Assembly (NCBI GenBank): GCA_026636295.1
Contig: CP089451.1
Span: forward strand, 434,001 to 498,000
Direction: 5' to 3'
Length of the DNA stretch: 64,000 nucleotides
Source: Medakamo hakoo
Lineage: Eukaryota > Chlorophyta > Trebouxiophyceae > Coccomyxaceae
Shown here: positions 1 through 8,273 of the stretch, piece by piece
Position numbering within the stretch: position 1 is the first letter of the stretch
How the letters are laid out: every line of letters begins with the position of its first letter
Translations under genes and position numbers: made by a program
Notes under the pieces: model-generated
Database searches by the model: none
Told to the model about the DNA's origin: nothing
Seen by the model: only the letters and a program-made list of their open reading frames with translations

Positions 1-605
1 GTGGTCTCGCCGCGCGTCCGCACACCCGACGAGATCGCACTGATGGCGGACGTGGCTGACAGGCTCCCCAACGCCGGCCGCAAGCACTCGACGGCCGCGA
101 CCAGGCGCGCCCGGTCGGCCGGCGTGAGTGCCTCGGGCAGAACCAGCCACCCTTCCGCCGGCGCTTCCGGGTCCCGCCGGGACGCGGACTCGAACACGAC
201 CCTGAACCCGGACGCTTCCAGCAGCTCCAGTGCGCCCGGCACGCACACCACGTTGGCGTGGACGCGCGGGTTGAGGAGGCGGATCTTGCGGAAGCGGGGG
301 TCGTGCGGGTACGCCGCCGCGTTGGCGGCCAGCGCGGCGCAGACCCGGGCGGGGCGCGGGTCCGGGCTGGCCAGCAGCTCCTCGGCCGCGTGGGTTTGGG
401 CCGCCGTCGCGGGCGCCGGGTCGACGGGCGGGGCGGCCGGGCCCAGGGGTTTGGACGGGCGGCGAGGGAGCGCGGGTGGGAAGGCGGCGACCGAGGCCGC
501 GGCCGCGGCGGGCTCGCGAGCGCGGCCGGCGCTCGCATCGCCGCGGCTGGCCGCGGAATCCCGCCGGCCTGGCGCGGTCAGCCAGGCGAGGCATCCGCGC
601 GGCAT
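1..605 (-). CDS. PUB-domain protein, 5' part only (cut by window edge)
   Basis: Reading the minus strand from an ATG at 605-603 gives an open frame that runs off the left edge (about 201 residues visible). The first 75 residues are Ala/Pro-rich and look disordered. From about residue 85 comes a clear PUB domain: a helix with EELLASPDP, then the core FRKIRLLNPRVHANVVCVPG followed by GALELLEASGF, which is the family hallmark. PUB domains bind the C-terminal tail of p97/CDC48 and occur in PNGase, UBXD1/UBXN6 and plant PUX proteins, so a role as a CDC48 adaptor in ubiquitin-dependent protein handling is inferred. Any UBX or transglutaminase domain would lie outside the window, so the subfamily cannot be decided. 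The start is the first in-frame ATG I could place, and an upstream exon is possible. Confidence 0.7.
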   Translation of the reverse strand, partial: MPRGCLAWLTAPGRRDSAASRGDASAGRAREPAAAAASVAAFPPALPRRPSKPLGPAAPPVDPAPATAAQTHAAEELLASPDPRPARVCAALAANAAAYPHDPRFRKIRLLNPRVHANVVCVPGALELLEASGFRVVFESASRRDPEAPAEGWLVLPEALTPADRARLVAAVECLRPALGSLSATSAISAISSGVRTRGET

Positions 606-901
606 CTTCCACGCCCTCGTGCAAGATGCCAAAAGGGGGTCGGGAGGCGGGCGCGCGGGTGGGGCGAGGCGCGCGCGACTGAAGAAGCGCAGTGAAAGGA
701 ATGAGGAGCACGTGCGCGTCCGAGCGCAGAGGCAGTTGCCTCAACCCGCGCGGCCCCTCTCCCCCCACACTCCATCCTCCTGTCCGCCTTCTCCGCCTCC
801 GACCCGGCGCTCTCCTCCTCTTTCCGCCCCCTCCCATCGCCTCGCAGGACAAGCATGTAAGACAAAAAGTTTTACACAGGCTCTTGTAGGGCAGTTGTTT
901 T

Positions 902-1993
902 CTAAACGCAGTTCTTCTCTGACTTCTTCTCGCCTTTCACCTTCTTCGGCGGCGGCGCCGGCGGCGGCGACGCCGACACAGCGGGCGTCGCACCACCACC
1001 GCCGCCCCCTTCTTCTTCCTTGACCCGCTTCTTCTGGCCGCCGCCAGCCTTCGCCGCAAACAGGCTGGCAATCGACCCCTTTCGCGACCGCACATCCACG
1101 GCGCAGTCGGCGCCCTGGTACGAGATTTTGCCGACGGCGGTCGTCACCGGGATCGCCTTCAGCGGCGGCCAGCCCGCGACGGCGGCCGGCCCTTCCAGGG
1201 CGGCCAGCCCGGATGGAGTGATGCGCCCGCCGCGCGGGTGCAACCAGGCCCGCAGCGCGTCCGGCGTCGGCAACAGCAAAGGCGCGCGGTCGTGCAAAAA
1301 GGCCAGGTTCGCCGGCGGGTCGGTCGTCAGGACGGCAAAGCGGCGCAGGCCCGCCGCGGACAGGGTCGCCGCCGTGTCGGGTTCGCGGGACAGGGCGGCC
1401 AGGGCCAGTGGCACGCCGTCCGCCCGGGAGACGTAGTACGGGGCGGACAGGGCGCGCGACCCCTTTGGCGGCCGCTTCCACTCGTAGTACCCGTTGGCGA
1501 TGAGCGCGCACCGCCCGCCCGGCGCGTTGATGGCGCGCGACCACGTGGGCGTGGACAGCGCGCTTTCGGCGCGGGCGTTAATGAGGAGGGCGGAGGCGTG
1601 CGCCGCGTCGTCGGCGTCGCGGAGGTGGGCGGCGGCCGCACCCTTGTCGCCCCCCGACCGGGGAAAGCCCCAGGCCATGGACTGGACGGAGATGGAGGTC
1701 GAGGTCGCTGGCTGCTGCAGGGGCGCCGCGCCGTGCCCGGCCTTGACGTCGCGCCCTTCTTCGCCCGCCCCGGTCGAGGTGGTCGGCGTCGGCTGGTCCG
1801 CGGCGGCGACGGCGGTGGTTTCGACCGCCGTCACGCAGGGCAAAACCATCGTCGGCCCCGCGTTGCGGGCGGGCCCGTACGAGTCGCGCTGGCGCCAGTT
1901 CAGGCGGTGGGCCGGCCCGACGGCCGAGCTCGACCCCGCCACGGCGGCGACGATGTCGTCGTCGCCCAGCACGCAAAACACCCGGCCGCACAT
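902..1993 (-). CDS. HMCES: HMCES/YedK-type abasic-site shield protein (SRAP domain)
   Basis: This single-exon gene encodes 363 aa. I start at the ATG giving MCGRVF, because SRAP proteins need Cys2 exposed after Met removal; a longer frame with 12 extra residues exists but would bury it. SRAP landmarks appear in order: Cys2, the NARAES motif (Asn), the NGYYEWKR motif (Glu) and AFLHDRAPLLLP (active-site His region). The family crosslinks covalently to abasic sites in single-stranded DNA at replication forks. The last 45 residues are Lys/Pro/Gly-rich and probably a disordered tail with nuclear-signal character. Some 65 low-complexity residues are inserted between the N-terminal strand and the NARAES motif. 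It is divergent from the TPR gene, with 97 bp between start codons. Confidence 0.9.
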   Translation of the reverse strand: MCGRVFCVLGDDDIVAAVAGSSSAVGPAHRLNWRQRDSYGPARNAGPTMVLPCVTAVETTAVAAADQPTPTTSTGAGEEGRDVKAGHGAAPLQQPATSTSISVQSMAWGFPRSGGDKGAAAAHLRDADDAAHASALLINARAESALSTPTWSRAINAPGGRCALIANGYYEWKRPPKGSRALSAPYYVSRADGVPLALAALSREPDTAATLSAAGLRRFAVLTTDPPANLAFLHDRAPLLLPTPDALRAWLHPRGGRITPSGLAALEGPAAVAGWPPLKAIPVTTAVGKISYQGADCAVDVRSRKGSIASLFAAKAGGGQKKRVKEEEGGGGGGATPAVSASPPPAPPPKKVKGEKKSEKNCV

Positions 1994-2090
1994 GGCGAAA
2001 GAAAAAAAATGTGTGCCCGAGAGCAGCACACGTCATCGATGCCTCACCAGAGCACACGAAGAAAAAAAAAACAGACCCCGCACACACAAA
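1994..2090. promoter_or_regulatory. 97-bp divergent promoter between HMCES and the lumenal TPR gene
   Basis: Two head-to-head ATGs are separated by only 97 bases, so both promoters and both 5' leaders must overlap here. The stretch is A-rich against the GC-rich background (two A runs near 2000 and 2062) and contains ACGTCATCG near 2029-2037, which resembles a bZIP/CRE half-site. No TATA box was recognised. Function is inferred from gene layout. Confidence 0.5.
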
Positions 2091-3224
2091 ATGTGGGCCA
2101 CCTCGTTCCAACCCGTCAGCAGCGCGCCCAGGCCCACGGCCGGGCGCCCAAGCCGTGGACAGCGTGCCGGAGGCGCGGCTGTCGCGACGGCGTGCGCGCC
2201 CGACGGCGGCGCCCGCCTAGCCGCGCCGGCGCCGGCGGTCTGCCCGACCACGGCCACCCCTCCCTCCTCCCGCCCAGCCACGCCGCCGCTCCCTGCATCC
2301 CGGCGTTCCACCCTGGCCGGCCTGGCGGGAGTGGCCCTCGCCACCCTGCTCCCCCGCCCCCGCCCAGCCGCCGCGTTCCAGACCTCCACCCTGCCCGTCG
2401 CCCCGGCCGTCGTCACGCCTGCGTCCGCGCCCGACCCGGCCTCGTGGGACCCCAACGACGCCCGGCTGCGGGCCGCGGCCAACTCCCTGCAAAGCGCGCT
2501 CAACGCCGAAACGCTCGCCGCCGAGGAAGCGGCGTGGACCGCCGTCATCGACCGCTACAGCCCCCTGGTCGGCGCGCCCGACGCGCCGTGGGCGTCAGAC
2601 GTCGTCGCGCGCGCGCTGGGCAACCGCGGCAACGCCCGGGCCCGCGCGGGCGGCCGCATGGACGACGCCCTGGCCGACTTGAATGCCGCCATCAAGCTGG
2701 CGCCCTACTCGCCCGACCCCCTGCTCAACCGGGGCGTCGTCCTGGAGCAGAGCGGGCGGCTGGAGGAGGCGGCCGCGGACTACCGGGCCATCCTGGCCGC
2801 CTTCCCCAACGACCCGTCGGCGTGGAACAACCTGGGCAACACCATCAACATCGCGCTGTCCAACAGTGGGTCCGGGTCCATCGGCACGTGGGCGGAAGCC
2901 GAACAGTGCTTCGCCAAGGCGGCGGCCCTGGCGCCGTCGTTTTCGTTTGCGGCTGCCAACCGGGCCGCCATTTTGTTTCAGCTGGGGCGGGACGGGGAGG
3001 CCGTGCGCGAACTGCAGAGGCTGCTGCGTCGGTACCCGGCCTTTGACGACGCACGGGCGGCCCTGGCCGCCGTCCTGTGGAGCCGGGGCGACCGCGCCCA
3101 GGCGGAGGACCAGTGGTTGCGGGTTGCCGACCCGCGCTACAAAGACAAGGCCTGGCTGGCCCGGGACCGGCACTGGCCGCCGCGGCTGGTCGGGGCGGCG
3201 GCAGCATTGGTGGAGATCAAGTAA
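2091..3224 (+). CDS. Thylakoid-lumen TPR protein
   Basis: This single exon encodes 377 aa. The N-terminus has two parts: a Ser/Ala/Pro/Arg-rich plastid transit peptide (about residues 1-68), then a twin-arginine lumenal signal with RR at 71-72, a hydrophobic stretch and an AAA cleavage site near 93-95. The mature part has tetratricopeptide repeats: a degenerate helix pair near 150-190, clear units such as DDALADLNAAIKLAPYSPDP and a following LNRGVVLEQSGRLEEAAADY unit, one with a small Ser/Gly insertion, and a last pair near 300-340. TPR arrays bind partner proteins. A photosystem assembly or lumenal scaffolding role is inferred from targeting only. TGTAA lies 13 bases after the stop. The ATG at 2091 is chosen because it directly begins the transit peptide. 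Confidence 0.8.
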   Translation: MWATSFQPVSSAPRPTAGRPSRGQRAGGAAVATACAPDGGARLAAPAPAVCPTTATPPSSRPATPPLPASRRSTLAGLAGVALATLLPRPRPAAAFQTSTLPVAPAVVTPASAPDPASWDPNDARLRAAANSLQSALNAETLAAEEAAWTAVIDRYSPLVGAPDAPWASDVVARALGNRGNARARAGGRMDDALADLNAAIKLAPYSPDPLLNRGVVLEQSGRLEEAAADYRAILAAFPNDPSAWNNLGNTINIALSNSGSGSIGTWAEAEQCFAKAAALAPSFSFAAANRAAILFQLGRDGEAVRELQRLLRRYPAFDDARAALAAVLWSRGDRAQAEDQWLRVADPRYKDKAWLARDRHWPPRLVGAAAALVEIK

Positions 3225-3520
3225 GGGACGTTGTTGTGTAACAAAGCCAGGCGGGCGCTTGTATGCGAGCGTGCGTTGTCTCTTTTTGTGGTTGGATGGG
3301 GAGAGAGACTGCTTGCTTTCCTCTTTCGCATTGCTCGGTGCGACACAACGACAAAAACACACGCGCCCGCGCGCTCCCCTGCCTCGCCCGCCCGCCGCCA
3401 CTCGCCTCCTTCCGCATCCTCCCCATCCCACCCGGCTGGCCTTCTTCCGAAGACGTGGCACAACAAACGCGCCGCCTCCGCTCGCCCAGACCTCCGCCGT
3501 TGTCGACCCGCCCCGCATTG

Positions 3521-4099
3521 ATGGCGACCCTCGACCCGGCCATCACCCTCACCACCCCGGACGGCAAGCCGCTCGCCGCCTCCTCCCTGTGGGCCGACGG
3601 CCGCCCGGTAGTCCTGTACCTCTTGCGCCGCCCGGGGTGCCTGCTCTGCCGCGCGACGGCCCAAAAGCTGTGGGCGGTGAATGAGGCCGTCACCGCCGCC
3701 GCGGGCGGCGGGTCTGGCCGCTTGGTCTGCATCGCCCACGAATGGCTGCCCGCCGAAATCGCGGCGTTCCGCGAGGGTTACTGGCCCGGGCCCATCTACA
3801 AGGATGAAGACAAGGCCCTGTTCGCGGCGTTGGGCGGAGGCAAAGTCCGCCGCGCGTCGGCGCTGGCGCTGCTCAACCCGTTCTCGCGGATGTGGTCCCA
3901 CGGCAAGGAAGCCAAGAAGGCGGTCGCGGACTCCAACTTCGTGGGCGACGGCCTGACACTGGGCGGCGCCATGGTCGTCAAAAAAGGCGAGGTCGTGTGG
4001 AGTTTCAGGGAGGAACAGTTTGGCGACGCGCCGTCGCCGGAGGCAGTGGTGGAGGCTGTGACAGCCGCGGCGGGCGGTGGTGGTGGTGGTGCGGAGTGA
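3521..4099 (+). CDS. PRXL2/SelU-like peroxiredoxin-like protein (AhpC/TSA_2)
   Basis: This encodes 192 aa. The thioredoxin-fold signature VLYLLRRPGCLLCRATAQKL lies at residues 31-50. Its CxxC (C40, C43) matches the PRXL2A/FAM213/selenoprotein-U family, with Cys where some animals have selenocysteine. Later conserved pieces are the GPIYKDEDKALFAALGGGK segment, the WSHGKEAKKA region and GDGLTLGGAMVVKKGEVVW. The family is thought to be redox-active; mammalian members are reported as antioxidant or prostamide/prostaglandin F synthase proteins, but the algal substrate is unknown. The frame stays open upstream, yet the ATG at 3521 matches the family N-terminus and no targeting peptide precedes it. 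The C-terminus is a short Gly run encoded by a GGT repeat. Confidence 0.8.
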   Translation: MATLDPAITLTTPDGKPLAASSLWADGRPVVLYLLRRPGCLLCRATAQKLWAVNEAVTAAAGGGSGRLVCIAHEWLPAEIAAFREGYWPGPIYKDEDKALFAALGGGKVRRASALALLNPFSRMWSHGKEAKKAVADSNFVGDGLTLGGAMVVKKGEVVWSFREEQFGDAPSPEAVVEAVTAAAGGGGGGAE

Positions 4100-4502
4100 G
4101 AGAAGAGAGAAGTGGTGTAAGCGAGGAAGAGAGACCGGCACAGTGTCGCATAATTGGCCAAGGGGACGGATACTGGCCGCGGGTCCGGCTGGCGTCAACG
4201 CTGGCGTTGGCGCGACGGCCGAAAAACGGAAAAGAGGGCACGGGGTCGAGGTTTCGGGCGCGGCGCCCCACTCTTGCCTTTTGCGCCGCGCGCTCGCACA
4301 GACAACTCGACGCGTGCGGCCCGGCAAAGGCTCGCACTCTACACACTCCACCACTCACTGAAAGCCTCGCATCCGCAAGCTCCAGCGCGGGCCGCGCGGC
4401 TTGCTCTGGCGACGCTCCCTGTCTTCAAGCGTGCGACCGCAAACCCAATCGACGGGCCGTCGTCTCGGCTCTCCCCAACCTCGACCACCCCACCCCTCTC
4501 TC
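4100..4502. other. Intergenic spacer, PRXL2-like to CCDC25
   Basis: This 403-base tandem spacer should hold the PRXL2-like 3' end and the CCDC25 promoter and leader. I saw no RNA gene, repeat or convincing reading frame in it. Confidence 0.4.
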
Positions 4503-5404
4503 ATGGTCTTTTTTTTCGACGTCACCACCCCGCCCGGCGGCGATCCCTGGATCGTCTACATGGGCAGGGACAAACACGAGAATGAGGGCCTGATCGCGCA
4601 CGGCTTGCCCATAGACATCTGGTGGCACGTCGACAACCTGTCGTCCGCCCACGTGTATTGCAGGCCTCCCCGCTCGGCGCTGCCCGCCATCACCGCGTCC
4701 AACCCGACCATCACGCCCGAACAAGTGCTGGCCGCCATCCCCAAATGCGTCATGGACGACTGCTGCCAGCTGGTCAAAGCCAACTCCATCGCGGGGTCCA
4801 AAGCGCCGTCCGTCGACGTGTGTTACACGGCCTGGGGCAACCTGCGCAAACGGGATGGGATGGACATCGGGACCATCGGTTTCAAAGACGACAAGGCGGT
4901 CAAGGTACGAGCAAAGGGGGGAGGGTGGTGTGGCGTTGGGGCGCGTGAAAGCGCCTGGATGCTGGCTTCGCTCACTGAGCCAAACGACGGAGGTCGCTGG
5001 TCCCGTGTCGCGACCACATCACACGACAGGACACACCTGCCCTTCGAACACGGCCGCCCCTCACACAACCTCTGTCCCATCCCCCACCCCGCGCACATTC
5101 CCTTCAGATCATCAAGGACGTGCGCAAGGACGCGGAAGCCGTCAAGCGCATCGAGCGCACCCGGCGGGAAGCCCACCCGGACTTGGCAGCCGAAAAGGAA
5201 GCCTACGAAGAAGAAGAGCGTGGCGCACGGCGGGCCGCGGCGGCCAAAGCGCGCGCAGAAGAAAAAGCGGCGGCCAAAGCCGCGGCCGCGGATAAGAAAG
5301 CCCGGTCGTACGACCTGTTGCTGGACCCGGAGGCCATGAACACGGCGGAGGACATGAAGGCTAAATATGAGAGTGCGGCCGCGTACGAAGACGACTTTAT
5401 GTGA
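4503..5404 (+). CDS. CCDC25: CCDC25/Jlp2-like NFACT-R domain protein
   Basis: Two exons, 4503-4904 and 5108-5404, are joined in phase 0 across a 203-bp intron (donor GTACGA, acceptor TTCAG); the protein is 232 aa against about 208 in human. Residues 1-115 form the DUF814/NFACT-R domain, beginning MVFFFDVTTPPGG and continuing with YMGRDKHENEGLI, DIWWHVDNLSSAHVY and KANSIAGSK, all typical of CCDC25. The second exon encodes a Lys/Glu/Ala-rich coiled coil, then DLLLDPEAMNT and a short acidic tail. The NFACT-R fold is found in ribosome-quality-control proteins, and human CCDC25 has been described as a sensor of extracellular DNA. The function here is not known. The gene continues tandem to the SET/MYND gene. 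Confidence 0.9.
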
Positions 5405-5791
5405 GAATGCAGACGGACGGGGGGGGGGGGTGCCCGCCTGGAGCGAAGCGAGCCGAGCGCACACTGCGCGCGCCTCCCTCCTCCTCGACGACGACCCGCG
5501 GCCTGTCCGTTTTTTTAGTTTTTTCGTCTTTCTCGCACGTATATCAGGGTGAGTAGGAGGGGGCGGGCGCTCGTCGCCGCGGTGGTGGTGTCTGTGTGTT
5601 ATTCAATTTTTGTGCATAGTGGCGGGTCGAACGAAAAAAAAAAACGAGCTCCATCCAGCGGGCGGGGTGTGGTGCACAGCTGCGTCTCGCCGCGGGCGGC
5701 GCGCGAGGCCGCACGCCCGTCAGAGCCACCGCCGTGCACCCGCACACACGCCCTCGTCTCCTCTCTCGCTGGCCACAGCACTCCCTTGACC
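5405..5791. other. Intergenic spacer, CCDC25 to SET/MYND gene
   Basis: This 387-base spacer holds a run of G near 5420, a T-rich stretch near 5510-5530 and an A run near 5634-5645. It should contain the CCDC25 3' end and the promoter of the next gene. No RNA gene was recognised. Confidence 0.4.
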
Positions 5792-7765
5792 ATGCCTGGC
5801 GCTGAAGGCCGGGGCGGTGGAGGCGGCGGCGCCGTAGCGGTCGTCGTCGAATCCGCGCCGCCAGCCGGCGACGCTGCCTCCGCCCTCACCGCCATCTGCC
5901 CCTCACCCCTCCACGGCCGGGGGCTGTTTTTCACGGGCGCGGCCCGCCTCCCGCCCGGTGGCATCGCTTTGATCGACGCCCCACTCGCCGCCGTCATCCC
6001 ACCCGAGGCGGCAGCCAAACGCTGCCGAGCCTGCCTGGCCCCGCTCTCGGCCAAAGCACGGTCGGCCGTGCCGCCCTGCCCCGGCTGCGGGTCCGCCCGC
6101 TGGTGCGACGCAGCCTGCCGGGCCGACGATGCAACGCACGCGGCGTCGGGAGAGTGCGCGCTGCTGCAAGCTGACGCCGGCGTGGTGAAGGGGGCGGCCC
6201 TGGGGCCGGAACTGCTGCGGGACGCGTGCCTGGCGCTGCGCCTGCTGGCCGCGGGCGGGCCGGCGGAGCGCCTGGAGAGCGGCCGTGCCACGTCCGAGGC
6301 GCCCACCCCGCGCGACCGCGCGGCGGCGGGCGCCGTCGCCGCCGCCGCCGCGGTCGGCACCGCCTCATCCGGCTCACCTGCGACCATCGTCACGCCGGAC
6401 GCCGCGGCCGCCGCCCTGCGCGCGGCGGCCCTCAACGCAGTCGAGCTCGACGCGGCGCCGCTCGACGCCGGCGGCGGGCCGGCCGACAACGCACGGCCGG
6501 CGCCCCCCCTCGCGCTCTACGCCACCGCCTGCGCCATCAACCACTCTTGCCGGCCCAACGTGTGCTTCGCGCCCCGTGCGCGCGGCCGCCTGGCGGTGCG
6601 GGCGCTGCGGGAGGTCGCGCCCGGCGAGGAGCTCCTCGCCGCGTATGTCGACCCGGTCGCCCCGCGGGCCGAGCGGCGCACGGCCCTGCGCGCGGGCTGG
6701 GGCTTTGCCTGCGCGTGCGACCGGTGCGCCCAGCCCCTCGACGCCCGCCCTGCGCCCGCCGACGCGTGGCTGGGGCACCTCACGCCCGGGTCCATCGCGG
6801 CGCCGGCGAGCGTGCAACTGCTGGACTGCACGCTCGCGTCGCTGCCAACGCCCGGCCAGGCCCCCGGGGCGGCCCTGGACGCGGCCGCCCGCGTCGGGGC
6901 GGCCGCCCTCGCCGCGCTCTCTTCCGGCGTGGGCCCCGCCCACGCGGCTGTGGTCAGGTGCCACCTGGTTTTACCCGGCCTGGCCAGCGCGTGCGCGGCC
7001 GACGCGCTGGCACACCCGGACGAGGGCGTCGGCTTCCCGGGTGGCCGCGACGCGGCCGCCGCGGCGGGCGCGGCGGGCGCCTCCGCAATCCTGTCGGCGG
7101 CCGTCCCGGCGCTCGCTGGCGAGGCCGCCATCGCCGGCGGGGAGACCGGCGCTTTGCTGTTTGCCAGCCGGGCGTGGAACTGCCTCGCGACGCGCCTGCT
7201 GTGGCAGGCGGCCGCCGAAGTCAACAGCGCGTGCGTGGGCGGCGACTGGGCCGGGGGGTTGCGTGGTGCTGGGGCGCGCACGGGTGAGGCGGACCCACCA
7301 CCAGACGCACGCCAGCCGGCCGTGGGGCCGCCGCTGCCGCCCACGCTCCCCCGCACCCTCTTGCCCGGCCTGGCCGCCGCGCGCGCGGGCGTGGAGGCCC
7401 GGCGTGGCGCGGCGCCCGCCCCGCTGGAGGCGGTGGACGCGTCCCTCGCGCTGTTGCTGCCCATGCAGCACGCAGCCTTGGCCGCGTCCGCCTGGCCCGC
7501 CGCCGACCCGCCGCCGTGCCATGCGCGGTGGGCGGCCTACGCCGCGCTCGCGTCGGCGGCGGCCGCCCGCGCGGCCGACCTGGCGAGCCTGTGCCTGGGT
7601 GAGGGCGGCGGGTCCGGCACCGAAGCCGACGCCGCAGCGTTTGCCGCCATGCACTACAACGCCCGGGCCCTGGGCGGGGCGGACCTGCCGCCGGGGCTGC
7701 GCGCCGCGATCGTCGAAGCGACGGCGGGCGCGCGGGCCTGGGGGCCCGACCGCCTGGTCGGGTGA
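5792..7765 (+). CDS. SMYD-like SET/MYND protein lysine methyltransferase
   Basis: This single exon encodes 657 aa. The MYND zinc finger spans about residues 78-122 (Cys at 78, 81, 96, 99, 105, 109 and 122, His 116). The split SET domain starts before it (HGRGLFFTGA at 41-50) and resumes with YATACAINHSCRPNVCF, holding the NHSCxPN cofactor and active-site motif, then GEELLAAYVDP. A post-SET cysteine cluster, FACACDRC, follows. The layout SET-MYND-SET-postSET is that of SMYD proteins, which methylate lysines on histones and other proteins. The C-terminal third is an Ala-rich helical region, possibly a TPR-like domain as in SMYD2/3. An Ala-rich insert of about 100 residues separates MYND and the second SET half. 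The start ATG follows a plausible leader; the open frame upstream is not protein-like. Confidence 0.88.
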   Translation: MPGAEGRGGGGGGAVAVVVESAPPAGDAASALTAICPSPLHGRGLFFTGAARLPPGGIALIDAPLAAVIPPEAAAKRCRACLAPLSAKARSAVPPCPGCGSARWCDAACRADDATHAASGECALLQADAGVVKGAALGPELLRDACLALRLLAAGGPAERLESGRATSEAPTPRDRAAAGAVAAAAAVGTASSGSPATIVTPDAAAAALRAAALNAVELDAAPLDAGGGPADNARPAPPLALYATACAINHSCRPNVCFAPRARGRLAVRALREVAPGEELLAAYVDPVAPRAERRTALRAGWGFACACDRCAQPLDARPAPADAWLGHLTPGSIAAPASVQLLDCTLASLPTPGQAPGAALDAAARVGAAALAALSSGVGPAHAAVVRCHLVLPGLASACAADALAHPDEGVGFPGGRDAAAAAGAAGASAILSAAVPALAGEAAIAGGETGALLFASRAWNCLATRLLWQAAAEVNSACVGGDWAGGLRGAGARTGEADPPPDARQPAVGPPLPPTLPRTLLPGLAAARAGVEARRGAAPAPLEAVDASLALLLPMQHAALAASAWPAADPPPCHARWAAYAALASAAAARAADLASLCLGEGGGSGTEADAAAFAAMHYNARALGGADLPPGLRAAIVEATAGARAWGPDRLVG

Positions 7766-7786
7766 GGTGGAGGTGGTCGTGGTCGT

Positions 7787-7819
7787 GGTCGGACCCCGCC
7801 TCCGAGGCGGGGTCCGACC
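7787..7819. repeat. Perfect 15-bp inverted repeat with 3-base loop, 21 bp after the SET/MYND stop
   Basis: The left arm 7787-7801 and right arm 7805-7819 are exact reverse complements with CCG between. The hairpin would form in the 3' UTR of the SET/MYND transcript and, equally, on the other strand. It is followed by a T-rich patch at about 7836-7845. Confidence 0.85.
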
Positions 7820-8068
7820 TCCCACCACCACGCTTCTTTTTTTATTTAGCAGGGAACCGTATTAGACGATTAATTGAGTGTCTGTGCGCGTGTGAGCGTG
7901 CGAGCATACTAGACGCCTCCCCCACAATGTATTGAAAACCAAGAAATAGAGGCTTTCCTTTTTTTAAAGAAAAACGATCGCACAAGTTCTCCCCGTCTCT
8001 TGCAGCCCACGACCAAATCCACTCTCTCCATTTTGATGGCACAGTCGCCTCCGCCCAAGAATGATTAG

Positions 8069-8100
<32 letters not shown>

Positions 8101-8273
8101 TATTGGCGCGCTGGCCCCCAGCTCAGGGAAGGCGTCTTCCCTCCCTGGCGGTGGCGTGTGGATGGTGAAAAACGCAGGCCGCGGGCACCATCCCCATCCC
8201 TCCACCCTCCCACCCACCCACCCACCTCCCACGCTCTTTTTCCCAGTGTGTTCCCTCTTTCACGCCCCTTCAT
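7820..8273. other. Convergent 3' spacer with a (GTT)n tract
   Basis: This spacer lies between the ends of the SET/MYND and Acinus genes. It has an unusually AT-rich patch at about 7836-8000 and a pure (GTT)n trinucleotide repeat at 8069-8099, which would be (AAC)n in the Acinus 3' UTR. No RNA gene or reading frame was recognised. Confidence 0.6.

Noticed and set aside
1-1023. Long plus-strand open frame over the left edge
   Set aside because: Its product is Arg/Ser/Ala filler with no domain, and the opposite strand carries a clear PUB domain and the HMCES end. High GC makes such shadow frames common.
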